A DNA stretch of 64,000 bases from Catenulispora sp. GP43 (GTDB lineage Bacteria; Actinomycetota; Actinomycetes; Streptomycetales; Catenulisporaceae). Below are positions 32,976-41,640 of the stretch, in pieces (positions within the stretch are counted from its first letter, which is position 1; every line of letters begins with the position of its first letter). Where the stretch lies: the NCBI RefSeq assembly GCF_041260665.1, contig NZ_JBGCCT010000023.1:62001-126000 (forward strand), given 5' to 3'. The notes below the pieces were generated by a model that saw nothing but the letters and a program-made list of their open reading frames with translations, ran no database searches and was not told the DNA's origin. The position numbers were made by a program, and so were the translations under genes.

Positions 32976-34790
32976 TTGTCTGGCTGGAGTGTTCCGGGCT
33001 ACACGGAAACCAAGAACCTCGGCGCGGGTGCGACCGGGCGAGTAGTGGCGGCCGTCCAAGACGGGACCGGCACCGAAGTAGCGATTAAATACCTGAGTCC
33101 ACGCTTTGTGAACAACCCGGACTTCGTCGAGCGCTTCCGCACCGAAGCGGCGCTGCTGGCCGAGATCCGGCATCCGAACGTGGTCCAGCTCTTCGACTAC
33201 GTCGAGTCCGAGTCCGACTCCGAGTCCGGGGCCGGCTCGGCGATGGTGATGGAGCTGGTCGCCGGGCCGACCCTGCACCGTGTGCTGCACGAGAACGGCC
33301 GGATGGCGCCGGAGGCGGCGCTGTCGGTGATGCGCGGCTCGCTGCTGGGCCTGGGCGCGGCGCACCAGCTGGGCATCGTGCACCGCGACTACAAGCCGTC
33401 GAACGTGCTGCTCAACGCCTACGGGGTCAGCAAGCTCGCGGACTTCGGCGTCGCCGAGCGCGCCGCGCCGATCGTCGAGACCGACCCGGACGCCACCATG
33501 CCCGGCGGCGTCGGCACCCCGGCGTACATGGCGCCGGAGCAGTGGGACGGCTCGCCGGCCCAGCCGGTGACGGACATCTACGCGGTGACCGCGTCGTTCT
33601 TCGAGTGCCTGACCGGCAAGGTGCCCTACTCGGCGGAAACGGTCTACGAGCTCGAGGAGAAGCACCGCACCGCGCCGATCCCGCTGGCCGAGGTGCCGGA
33701 GGACGTGCAGCAGCTGATCGCCCACGGCCTGGCGAAGGACCCCGCCGAGCGGCCGCAGGACGTCTCGGCGTTCGTCGCGGAGGTCGAGCGCGTCGCGACG
33801 GAGAACTACGGCGTCGAGTGGGAGGAGCGCGGCCGCCAGGAGATCGCCGTGCTGCTGCCGCTGTTCGGGTTCGTCGGCCCGGGCGGCGCCGCCGGGGGCG
33901 GCGTGGACACGCTGGCGCTGGGCCCGCAGGCTCCGGACGGCCCCGAGGACCTTGAGGCGCCGAACGGCGGGGGCAACGGGCCCGCCGGCGGTGACGGGGC
34001 CAGCCGATCATCGCTGCGCCGCATACCCGGCAAGGCCAAACTGGCCGCCGCGGTGGCGATCGTGGCCGCTGTCATCCTCACCGTCACGGCCGTGGCCGTA
34101 GCCGGCAACAGCAAGCCCATCCACCAGGCCAACCCGCCCAGCCCGACCTCGCAGGTGTCCACGCCGACGGCTGGCAGTCCCACCGGCACGCCGACGGACA
34201 GCGATTCCGGCGCCGCGCCGACGATCTCCGGTTCCAGTTCGACGAGCTCTTCGTCGGGCTCGTCGAGTTCGTCCAGTTCATCGAGCTCGTCGAGTTCGAG
34301 CTCGAGTTCGTCTGCGGCCGGCTCACAGTTCAGCTCGTCCTCCTCCTCGCCGTCGAGCCGGCCGTCCTCCAAGTCCTCGTCGCCGACCTCGGTGGGGCCG
34401 ACGTCCCACAGTCCGTCTTCGCCGCCGAGCACCTCGGTCCCGACCACGCCGCCGACGAGTTCCTCCTCCTCGACCCCGCAAACCTCCATCGACGCGTCGG
34501 TCTCGGTGACAAGCGACCCAGTAGCGCAGTGCATAGCCAGTTACAGCGTGACGTTCAGGACCGGCTACCTTCCAGGCGGTTCCGCAACCATCGACTACAC
34601 ATGGCATCTGTCGAGTGGTCGCACTGTCGCCGGGCAACCGGAAACTTTGAAGGCGAACGGTTCCCAGAGTTTCGGGACCACAGAAAGACCAGGTAGCAGC
34701 ACGAATGGCAACGTTTATGTGACCTGGTCTGCCGCTGGGACCAGTGGGAGCTCCACCCCGGTACCGGTGAAGATCGTCTGTCTCACCTAG
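32976..34790 (+). CDS. Ser/Thr protein kinase with poly-serine extracellular stalk
   Basis: The 604-residue Hanks-type kinase starts at the TTG at 32976, with AGGGGGA six bases upstream; an ATG at 32940 is in frame. The kinase domain (about 8-275) shows LGAGATGRV at 15-23, the Lys in VAIKYL, HRDYKPSNVLLN, ADFGVAE and AYMAPEQ. A Gly/Pro linker precedes one transmembrane helix (LAAAVAIVAAVILTVTAVAV). Outside comes a very long Ser/Thr/Pro region with an almost pure serine run and a small C-terminal beta-rich domain (ending VPVKIVCLT) with two cysteines. It is probably an autophosphorylating surface sensor. The rigid stalk could carry the domain beyond the wall. Confidence 0.9.
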   Translation: MSGWSVPGYTETKNLGAGATGRVVAAVQDGTGTEVAIKYLSPRFVNNPDFVERFRTEAALLAEIRHPNVVQLFDYVESESDSESGAGSAMVMELVAGPTLHRVLHENGRMAPEAALSVMRGSLLGLGAAHQLGIVHRDYKPSNVLLNAYGVSKLADFGVAERAAPIVETDPDATMPGGVGTPAYMAPEQWDGSPAQPVTDIYAVTASFFECLTGKVPYSAETVYELEEKHRTAPIPLAEVPEDVQQLIAHGLAKDPAERPQDVSAFVAEVERVATENYGVEWEERGRQEIAVLLPLFGFVGPGGAAGGGVDTLALGPQAPDGPEDLEAPNGGGNGPAGGDGASRSSLRRIPGKAKLAAAVAIVAAVILTVTAVAVAGNSKPIHQANPPSPTSQVSTPTAGSPTGTPTDSDSGAAPTISGSSSTSSSSGSSSSSSSSSSSSSSSSSSAAGSQFSSSSSSPSSRPSSKSSSPTSVGPTSHSPSSPPSTSVPTTPPTSSSSSTPQTSIDASVSVTSDPVAQCIASYSVTFRTGYLPGGSATIDYTWHLSSGRTVAGQPETLKANGSQSFGTTERPGSSTNGNVYVTWSAAGTSGSSTPVPVKIVCLT

Positions 34791-34946
34791 CCGCTCCGGA
34801 CAACCTCAACATCGACCCCTGAAACGCGCGCAGATCGCACGAACTCTCGCCCTTCTCAGCCCGCGGCGACCGCTTGTTCGACGCCAATCAACCCTCTTAC
34901 GATCTCGCCTTGCCAGTACCCGAACTTCGCGGCATGGAGGGGAATT

Positions 34947-35750
34947 ATGGGGGATCAAGCCACGCTGGCCTCCGACTACGCGACCGGCGTCCTGAGCAAG
35001 GACATCCCCACCGAGTTCGAGCGGATCCGGCTGCTCCAGGACTGGATCGACCCCGAGACCCGCGCCGTGATCTCGCAGATCGGCCTCGATCCGCGGTGGC
35101 GCTGCCTGGAGATCGGGGCCGGGGCGGGGTCGGTCGCGACCTGGCTCGCCGACCAGTGCGATCTGGGCTCGGTCACGGCCGTGGACATCGACACCCGTTT
35201 CCTGAACGGCATGGAGCGCCCCAACCTGCGGGTGATGCAGGGTGATATCAGTGCCCTGGATTACGAGCCGTGCTCGTTCGACCTGATCCACGCGCGCCTG
35301 ACCTTCTGCCACCTGCCGAGCCGCAACGAGGTGCTCGCGAAGGCCGTGCGGTGGCTGGCGCCCGGCGGGTGGCTGGTGATCGGCGACCTGTTCAGCCTGC
35401 CCGAGGACTTCTCGACGTACGAGCTCAGGCGGCGCTTCCTCGGCGGCATGGCGAAGCTCTACCTCGCTCAGGGCGCGGACATGGCGTGGGCGCCGACGAT
35501 CCCGGCCCGGATGGGACAGGCCGGGCTGCGGGACATCGGCACGCGTGCGCTGGCCAACAGCGTCGGCGACGGCGGGGCCTACGACCGCTTCTCCGTCGTG
35601 AACACACGGCAGCACTGCGCGTATCTCGTCGAACGGGGACTGCTCACCGCCGACGAGATGCAGGAGTTGCTGGTCCAGTTGGAGGATCCGGCCTTCGTGG
35701 AGCTCCGGACGATCACGGTCTACGCGTGGGGCCGGCGCGAACCGCGGTGA
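34947..35750 (+). CDS. Class I SAM-dependent methyltransferase
   Basis: The 267-residue enzyme shows the SAM-binding motif CLEIGAGAGSVATWLADQC, then TAVDIDTRFLNG and FDLIHARLTFCHLPSRNEVL, and post-motif ALAPGGWLVIGDLFSLPED-like sequence. The substrate is unknown. The ATG at 34947 has a strong GGAGGGG eight bases upstream. It stands between the kinase and the Rieske gene, with its own start signals. Confidence 0.85.
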   Translation: MGDQATLASDYATGVLSKDIPTEFERIRLLQDWIDPETRAVISQIGLDPRWRCLEIGAGAGSVATWLADQCDLGSVTAVDIDTRFLNGMERPNLRVMQGDISALDYEPCSFDLIHARLTFCHLPSRNEVLAKAVRWLAPGGWLVIGDLFSLPEDFSTYELRRRFLGGMAKLYLAQGADMAWAPTIPARMGQAGLRDIGTRALANSVGDGGAYDRFSVVNTRQHCAYLVERGLLTADEMQELLVQLEDPAFVELRTITVYAWGRREPR

Positions 35751-35839
35751 ACCGATCGGCTCCGCGGGACGTGTAGCTACAGCACTTGCCAAAGCCGCAC
35801 ACCAACCGCACACCAACCGCACAGGAGACGGACCAGACG

Positions 35840-36382
35840 ATGACAACCGTTGATCTCGCCGCCACCCAGACCGCCGACGACCAATCCTGTCCCGCGCACC
35901 CCGACGGCACCCGACGGCGCACCGCCCTGCTCGGCATCGCGGTGGCGGCCGGCGCCGTCTGCGCGGGCTGCTCGTCCTCGAAAAGCAGCGGCGCCTCTGC
36001 TGCGCCGTCGACCGCTGCCGGCGCCGGAACCTCGTCCGCAGCATCCTCAAGCTCCGACTCCGGGTCCACCGCGCCGTCCACGTCCTCCGGCGCGTCCGCA
36101 CCCCTCGCGGCCACCTCGGCCGTCCCGGTCGGCGGCGGCACCGTCCTGACCGACCAGAAGATCGTCCTGACCCAGCCCACGGCCGGCACGTTCAAGGCGT
36201 TCACCGCGATCTGCACGCACATGGGCTGCGTCGTCGGCACGGTGCAGAACGGCCTGATCGTCTGTCCCTGCCACGGCAGCAGCTACCACATCGCCGACGG
36301 CTCGGTGGCCAACGGCCCCGCGCCCAAGCCGCTGGCGGAGATCGCGATCAAGGTCGCGGGCGGCGAGATCACGCAGGCGTGA
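35840..36382 (+). CDS. Exported Rieske [2Fe-2S] protein
   Basis: The 180-residue product has a twin-arginine-like start (DGTRRRTALLGIAVAA) with a lipobox-like CAGC at 41-44. A Ser/Ala-rich linker follows, then a Rieske domain with the cluster ligands in CTHMGC (125-130) and CPCHGSSYH (142-150). It carries electrons outside the membrane, perhaps for the YedY-like system 4 kb upstream, but it stands alone here. The ATG has AGGAGA upstream. Confidence 0.85.
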   Translation: MTTVDLAATQTADDQSCPAHPDGTRRRTALLGIAVAAGAVCAGCSSSKSSGASAAPSTAAGAGTSSAASSSSDSGSTAPSTSSGASAPLAATSAVPVGGGTVLTDQKIVLTQPTAGTFKAFTAICTHMGCVVGTVQNGLIVCPCHGSSYHIADGSVANGPAPKPLAEIAIKVAGGEITQA

Positions 36383-36390
36383 AGTGCCGT

Positions 36391-36422
36391 GTCCTGCCGC
36401 TCCCGTCCGGGGGCGGCAGGAC
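36391..36422. terminator. Hairpin between convergent genes
   Basis: GTCCTGCCGC pairs with GCGGCAGGAC; the loop bases TCCC and GGGG can extend the pairing. It lies right after the Rieske stop and before the convergent membrane-protein stop at 36437. Confidence 0.75.
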
Positions 36423-36436
36423 GCCGTCGGCAGCCT

Positions 36437-37477
36437 CTACGTGGGAGCTGGGTAATCGGACAGCGGGTTCGCACCGATGGTGTTCACCAGCTTCCCCAGG
36501 CCCTGTGCCTTGATCAGGTCGCGGACCTGGGTCACGGTGTAGGGGTTCGGGAGGTTCTTGTTCTCCGGGCTGAATCCGACCGTGACATAGCCGTCCGGAA
36601 AGACCCCGTGTCCCACCCCGTCGCTGTGCGGGTTGGATCCCGTTGTCACGCCGTCCGAGCCGTAGACCTCGCCGACACCGCCGATGCCCAGCTCGTACCA
36701 GACTCCGGCCGCGGTCACCCCGGACACCTCGATTTGGCCGAGGACGTTCTGGGTGAGGTGTCCGAACGTACCGTCGCCGAGGGGGATGTCACCGCCCGGC
36801 TGCGGCTTGCTCTTCACCCCCGGGGGCGTGGTGTCGAAGTAGGCGGTGCCCTCGCCGTTCGCGTTCCGGAAAGCGAAACCCGTCGCGAGGTAGACCGTCT
36901 TCGACCCGTCCGTGACAGCCTGCTGATAAGCGTGCGCGAAACCGGGGAGTGTGCTGCCCTCGGGCGCCTTCCCCAACGGCGCACTCCAGGCCAGCTGGTC
37001 GAAGTCGACGTTCGGGTTCAGGACCACGACGGCATCCGGCATCAGCGCGCGCATCTGGGTCAGGGCCCCGATGCACCAGGAGCGCGCCTCCGGCGACGAC
37101 AACTTCTGCTTGGAGTCCAGGACCGGCCCGTTCACCTTGGCGCACTCTTCCTGGGGCGTCCCGGGGTTGTCGAACAGGCCGGGAATGCCAAGGGTGCTCT
37201 TGTGGCCCAGCGCCGCGGGCTTCGACGCCGAACTGCTGCCACTGGTCGGCGCCAGGGCCCCGGTTCCGACGCTTCCGTCGCGGTTCCCGCCGGCCAGCCC
37301 GTAGGCGCCGACCGTCACCGCCACCACGGCCACCGCGGCGCCACCGGCCATCAGGCGGCTGCGCCGCTGGTTCCGTTCGGCTCCGCTGACCGCGTCGGGG
37401 ACCAGATCCACCAGTGGCGGCTCGCCGGTCAGGGTGTCGTCCAGCAGTGCCCTGATACGACCGGAGTTCTCAGTCAT
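36437..37477 (-). CDS. Membrane protein coupled to a SigE-type sigma factor
   Basis: The 346-residue protein has a short cytoplasmic N-terminus (MTENSGRIRALLDDTLTGEP), one transmembrane segment near residues 40-62 (MAGGAAVAVVAVTVGAYGLA) and a large extracellular part with two cysteine positions (EECAK, SWCIGALTQM). No zinc-finger anti-sigma motif is seen. The ATG at 37477 overlaps the stop of the sigma gene in an ATGA junction, the usual layout of sigma-regulator pairs. Its anti-sigma role is inferred. Confidence 0.75.
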   Translation of the reverse strand: MTENSGRIRALLDDTLTGEPPLVDLVPDAVSGAERNQRRSRLMAGGAAVAVVAVTVGAYGLAGGNRDGSVGTGALAPTSGSSSASKPAALGHKSTLGIPGLFDNPGTPQEECAKVNGPVLDSKQKLSSPEARSWCIGALTQMRALMPDAVVVLNPNVDFDQLAWSAPLGKAPEGSTLPGFAHAYQQAVTDGSKTVYLATGFAFRNANGEGTAYFDTTPPGVKSKPQPGGDIPLGDGTFGHLTQNVLGQIEVSGVTAAGVWYELGIGGVGEVYGSDGVTTGSNPHSDGVGHGVFPDGYVTVGFSPENKNLPNPYTVTQVRDLIKAQGLGKLVNTIGANPLSDYPAPT

Positions 37478-38025
37478 GCTCGGCCATCCATTCCCACGCC
37501 GGACACAGCCGGGCGTGCACCTTCGTCCCCGTCGAACAACGAGTCGCCGAGGATCGTGCGCAGCTTGACCAGCGCCCGCGAGGCCTGGCTCTTGACGGTG
37601 CCGGTCGAGCACCCGAGGGCCTCGGCCGTCGCCTCGACGCTCAGGTCCTCCCAGAAGCGCAGGACCACGACCGCGCGGCTGCGCGGCGGAAGCTGGGCCA
37701 GGGCGGCGAGCAGCGCCAGCCGCAGCTCGGGATGCCCCGCCTCGTCGGAGGAGCCCGGCACCCGTTCCGAGGCGCGCGCGTACTCCACGGCCCGCGTCTG
37801 CTGCCGCAACACCTTCTTACGCTGGCTGAGATAGGCGCGGACGACGACGCGATGCGCGTAGGCGTCGATCGAGTCCGCCCGCCGCGCGCGGTTCCACGCG
37901 CGGCACAGGTTCATCAGCGCGATCTGCGTGACGTCCTGCGCGTCATGCCAGTTGCCGCACAGCAGGAACGCCATCCGGCGCATGTGCGCTTGGCGCGCCT
38001 GCGCGAACTCGGTGAACTCCGGCAC
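37474..38025 (-). CDS. SigE-family ECF sigma factor
   Basis: The 183-residue sigma factor has region 2 (FAQARQAHMRRMAFLLCGNW, DVTQIALMNLCRAW) and region 4 (LPPRSRAVVVLRFWEDLSVE, then ALGCSTGTVKSQASRALVKL), the pattern of the actinobacterial SigE/SigM-like family. The GTG at 38025 follows GGGGAG at five to seven bases; the open frame goes to 38091. It overlaps the membrane-protein gene by four bases, suggesting co-translation and autoregulation. Confidence 0.85.
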   Translation of the reverse strand: MPEFTEFAQARQAHMRRMAFLLCGNWHDAQDVTQIALMNLCRAWNRARRADSIDAYAHRVVVRAYLSQRKKVLRQQTRAVEYARASERVPGSSDEAGHPELRLALLAALAQLPPRSRAVVVLRFWEDLSVEATAEALGCSTGTVKSQASRALVKLRTILGDSLFDGDEGARPAVSGVGMDGRA

Positions 38026-38187
38026 ACGATCTCCCCTTCCGTGTCTTGCATTCGAGAGGGTATGAGGGAGCCGCTGCGGGATGGGTTGCATGTGGGTGCG
38101 TGGGTTTTACTGCGGGAACGCAAAAACGGTTCGCCACAGCGCGCCCAGGCCGCGCCGCCACGAACCGCTTTGCATCATCCGTCAGAG

Positions 38188-38222
38188 CGCGGGGCCGGAC
38201 TCCCCTGAAGCCCGGCCCCGCG
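38188..38222 (-). terminator. Terminator hairpin of the S53 protease gene
   Basis: CGCGGGGCCGG (38188-38198) pairs with CCGGCCCCGCG (38212-38222), eleven base pairs, just past the protease stop at 38230 on the minus strand. Confidence 0.8.
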
Positions 38223-38229
38223 TCAGGCG

Positions 38230-39480
38230 TCAGCCGGTGAAGGCGGTCAGCCCGTTCGGGGTGCCCCAACCGGTCGGGCCGTCATAGCCGGTCCCGGCCG
38301 TGCACAGGTAGCTCGGGGTGCACGTCGTGGTGGCGCCGGTGGTGACGTCGTTGAGCGCCGAGGTGTGGCTGTAGATGTTCGCGGCCGGGATGGCCGCCTT
38401 CGGGGTGCCGGCGTCGGCGTAGACCGCGGCGATCAGCGGGGAGGCGACGGAGGTGCCGCCGTACACGGCCCAGCCGGAGCCGCCGTAGGTCTGGTAGACG
38501 GCGACACCGGTGGCCGGGTCGGCGACCGCGGAGACGTCGGCGACCGTCCGCTTGCTGCAGCCGGTGTCCTTCTGCCAGCTGGGCTTCGGCTCGTACGCCG
38601 AGCAGCCGGACCCGGCGCCCTCGGTGGCGCTGGTGGACCAGACCGACTCGGTCCAGCCGCGGGTGTTCGAGGCCTTCTTCAGCGCGGTGCCGCCGACGGC
38701 CGTGACGTTCGGCGAGGCCGCCGGGTACTCCACGCCGTAGCCGCCGTCGCCGGAGGAGGCGGTGATGGCCACGCCCGGGTGGTTGAAGTACTTGGTGTCG
38801 TAGCCGGTGTCCGCGCTGGACTCGCCGCCGCCGTAGCTGTTCGAGACGAACTTGGCGCCGAGCTTCACCGCCTCGTTCACCGCGGTGCCGAGATTGGCCA
38901 TCGAGGCGGTCTTGGCCTCGACCAGGATGATGTGCGCGTTCGGCGCGATCGCCGAGACCATGTCCAGGTCCAGGGAGATCTCGCCGGCCCAGCCGGTGTT
39001 GTTCGCCGGCAGGGTGCTGGTGCCGGTCTGGCCGACCTGCTTGAAGCAGCCGGCGGCCACGGTGCAGGCGGGCAGGCCGTACTGGCTCCGGTAGGTGGCC
39101 ATGTCGGCCGCGGCGTTCGGGTCGTTGTAGGCGTCCACGATCGCCACGGTCTGGCCGGCGCCGCCGTTGGCCGGCAGGTTGTAGGCCGACCGCAGGTCCG
39201 CCGGCCCGAAGCCGGACGGCGTGGCGTTGGGGGTCACACCCATCGCTCGGATGTGCTCGGGGACGTTGTTCACGTGCAGCGCGTCGCAGGCGGCCATGCC
39301 GGGGGCCGGCGTGTCGCAGGCCCGGGTCCAGGCGGGGCCGGCGGGCTTGGCGGGCTTGGCGGTGGGGGCGCCGGTCGCGTTCGCCGAGGTGGCCACGGCT
39401 GCCGCGGTGATGCCGAGGACCGCGACGGCGGCCAGGGATATCGCGGCGCGACGGCCGGTCGGGCGCAGGTGGGATCGCAA
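38230..39480 (-). CDS. Secreted S53 (sedolisin) family serine protease
   Basis: The 416-residue acid-type protease has the Glu/Asp pair in GWAGEISLDLDMVSAIAP and the nucleophile in YGGTSVASPLIAAV, with a late GPTGWGTPNGL end. A signal peptide with twin arginines and a hydrophobic run (ISLAAVAVLGITAAAVA) is followed after 60 residues directly by the catalytic-domain start (SGFGPADLRSAYNLP), so the usual large activation prodomain is absent. I chose the TTG at 39480 because of a perfect AGGAGG seven bases upstream. A clear promoter is seen at 39550-39578. A divergent paralogue begins at 39815. Confidence 0.9.
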   Translation of the reverse strand: MRSHLRPTGRRAAISLAAVAVLGITAAAVATSANATGAPTAKPAKPAGPAWTRACDTPAPGMAACDALHVNNVPEHIRAMGVTPNATPSGFGPADLRSAYNLPANGGAGQTVAIVDAYNDPNAAADMATYRSQYGLPACTVAAGCFKQVGQTGTSTLPANNTGWAGEISLDLDMVSAIAPNAHIILVEAKTASMANLGTAVNEAVKLGAKFVSNSYGGGESSADTGYDTKYFNHPGVAITASSGDGGYGVEYPAASPNVTAVGGTALKKASNTRGWTESVWSTSATEGAGSGCSAYEPKPSWQKDTGCSKRTVADVSAVADPATGVAVYQTYGGSGWAVYGGTSVASPLIAAVYADAGTPKAAIPAANIYSHTSALNDVTTGATTTCTPSYLCTAGTGYDGPTGWGTPNGLTAFTG

Positions 39481-39814
39481 GCTTCTGCCTCCTGAACGAG
39501 GAGTGTGGGGGCTCGAGGGTGGCGCCGCCCCGCGGTGGCAGCGCGATTGAAACTAGTGAGCACTTAAGACGCTGACAAGGGCACCAGGGAAACTTTGCCG
39601 ATCCATGACTGTGAACATGCCGGGACTCTAGGTAACGCGGAGTCAGCGGGTTCGGAAGCCCGATATTTTCAAGTTCAATTCAAGGTTTTGAAACAGGCCG
39701 CGAGAGCCACTGTGAAGCGGCCTATCGGCGTTACCCCGCCGTTCACCACACTCCCACTCGGCCCCCGGAATCAGGCTGCGGACAGCGTGGCCGCGGGGCG
39801 CGAGAGGAGAACAC
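39481..39814. other. Divergent intergenic region between two S53 protease genes
   Basis: The 334 bases hold the promoter of the minus-strand protease (described separately) and the Shine-Dalgarno GAGGAG of the plus-strand one. They also hold a relatively AT-rich stretch around 39660-39695 with TTCAAGTTCAATTCAAGG, which contains repeated TTCAA. No gene is supported. Confidence 0.6.
39550..39578 (-). promoter_or_regulatory. Sigma-70-like promoter of the minus-strand S53 protease
   Basis: On the minus strand TTGTCA (39578-39573) and TAGTTT (39555-39550) are separated by 17 bases. The expected transcription start lies about 60 bases before the TTG start codon. Confidence 0.65.
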
Positions 39815-41599
39815 ATGAGGCGGATACTCATGGCCGGCGCGATCGCGTCGGCCGTATCCACCATCGCCGCGCTGGCGGCCTTGGCCCCATCCGCGCAGGC
39901 GGCTTCGGTGCCCCAGGTCGTCCCCGCCGGCTGCGCCGCCACCGCAGCCGCCGGGCACGCCCACTGCGACGCCCTTCAACTGGTGCGCGGCGGGGCGAGT
40001 CCCGCGGCCCCGACCGGTTTCGGCCCCAGCGACATCCAGTCCGCCTACAACCTGGGCAGCAACCCGGGCAGCGGACAGACGGTCGCCATCGTCGACGCCT
40101 ACGACGATCCCAACGCCGAGAGCGACCTGGCGACCTACCGCTCGCAGTGGGGCCTGTCGGCGTGCACCACGTCGAGCGGCTGCTTCTCGAAGGTGGACCA
40201 GAACGGCGGCACCACCTATCCCAGCGGCGACTCCGGATGGGGTGTGGAGATCACGCTGGACCTGGACGCGGTGAGCGCGGCGTGTCCCGGGTGCCACATC
40301 ATGCTGGTGGAGGCGAACACCAACAACGACACCGACCTGGGCGCCGCCGTCGACGAGGCGGTGAAGCTCGGCGCGAAGTTCGTGTCCAACAGCTACTCCG
40401 ACGCCGAGAGCAACTTCAGCACCGGGCTGGACACGCACTACAACCACCCCGGCGTGATGATCGCGGCGGCGACCGGCGACAACGGCACCCAGTCCGGCTC
40501 CAACGCCCAGTTCCCGGCGACCTTCCCGAGCGTGGTCGCGGTCGGCGGCACCTCGCTGAGCCAGGCCTCGAACTCGCGTGGCTGGTCGGAGACGGTGTGG
40601 AACAGCGGCGGCTCCGGCTGCTCCTCGCTGTTCGCCAAGCCCGCCTACCAGCAGAACGTCACCACCGACTGCTCGAACCGGGCCAGCGCCGACGTCTCGG
40701 CCGACGCCAACCCGAACACCGGCCTGGCCGTCTACGACAGCTACGGCCAGTCCGGCTGGCTGGAGTACGGCGGAACCTCGCTGGCCACCCCGCTGATCTC
40801 GGCGATGTGGGCCCAGGCCGGCGCCCCGGCGTCCGGTGACGACGGCGTGTCCTACCTCTACGCCAACGAGGCCGAGTTCAACGACGTCACCAGCGGCAGC
40901 AACGGCTCCTGCGGCACCGTGATCTGCAACGCGGGCACCGGCTGGGACGGCCCGACCGGCGTCGGCACGCCCAACGGCGTCTCCGGCTTCGCCTCCGGCA
41001 CGACTCCGCCGCCGCCCGGCAACGACTTCTCGGTGTCGCTGAGCCCGGCGTCCGGCTCGGTGAACCCCGGGTCCTCGGCCACGAGCACCGTCGGCACCAA
41101 GATCACCTCCGGTTCGGCGGTGACGGTGCGGCTGTCCGCCTCCGGTCTGCCCTCCGGCGCCTCGGCGAGCTTCAGCCCGGCCTCGGTCAGCGCCGGCAGC
41201 AGCTCGACGCTGACGATCAGCACCGCGGCGTCCACGCCGCCCGGGACGTACTCGGTGACCGTCACCGGGACCGCGGGGAGCACGTCCCACACGGCGGCGT
41301 ACTCGCTCACCGTCAACGGCACCACCGGCGGCGGGACCGTCACGGTGACGAACCCGGGCAACCAGATCTGGTTCGTCGGCTTCCAGTCCCAGGGGCTCCA
41401 GATCCAGGCCTCGGACAGCAAGAACCTGCCGCTCACCTTCCGCGCCACCGGTCTGCCTCCGGGCCTGACCATCAGCTCGTCCGGTGTCATCTCCGGGACG
41501 CCGACCACGGCGGGCACCTACCAGGTGACCGTCACGGCCACGGACTCCGGCGGCGGCACGGGCAAGGCCGCTTTCAGCTACCAGATATACGGATTCTGA
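39815..41599 (+). CDS. Secreted S53 protease with Ig-like and putative-Ig C-terminal domains
   Basis: The 594-residue paralogue of the divergent protease has a signal peptide (IASAVSTIAALAALAPSAQA), the Glu/Asp pair in GWGVEITLDLDAVSAACPG and the Ser in YGGTSLATPLISAM. As in its neighbour, no large prodomain is visible. After the catalytic domain (about residue 390) come an Ig-like module (DFSVSLSPASGSV to YSLTVNG) nearly the same as in the lectin protein at 10475, and a C-terminal He_PIG-like module (LTFRATGLPPGLTISSSG). These may bind polymer or wall. The ATG at 39815 has GAGGAG eight bases upstream. Confidence 0.9.
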   Translation: MRRILMAGAIASAVSTIAALAALAPSAQAASVPQVVPAGCAATAAAGHAHCDALQLVRGGASPAAPTGFGPSDIQSAYNLGSNPGSGQTVAIVDAYDDPNAESDLATYRSQWGLSACTTSSGCFSKVDQNGGTTYPSGDSGWGVEITLDLDAVSAACPGCHIMLVEANTNNDTDLGAAVDEAVKLGAKFVSNSYSDAESNFSTGLDTHYNHPGVMIAAATGDNGTQSGSNAQFPATFPSVVAVGGTSLSQASNSRGWSETVWNSGGSGCSSLFAKPAYQQNVTTDCSNRASADVSADANPNTGLAVYDSYGQSGWLEYGGTSLATPLISAMWAQAGAPASGDDGVSYLYANEAEFNDVTSGSNGSCGTVICNAGTGWDGPTGVGTPNGVSGFASGTTPPPPGNDFSVSLSPASGSVNPGSSATSTVGTKITSGSAVTVRLSASGLPSGASASFSPASVSAGSSSTLTISTAASTPPGTYSVTVTGTAGSTSHTAAYSLTVNGTTGGGTVTVTNPGNQIWFVGFQSQGLQIQASDSKNLPLTFRATGLPPGLTISSSGVISGTPTTAGTYQVTVTATDSGGGTGKAAFSYQIYGF

Positions 41600-41640
41600 T
41601 AACTATGTACGGATACGGATACGGGTTCTGAGCCCGGCTC

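Noticed and set aside
41600-41632. Tiny frame encoding MYGYGYGF right after the S53 protease stop
   Set aside because: No ribosome binding site and only eight codons; it looks like an imperfect duplication of the TACGGATTCTGA end of the protease gene.
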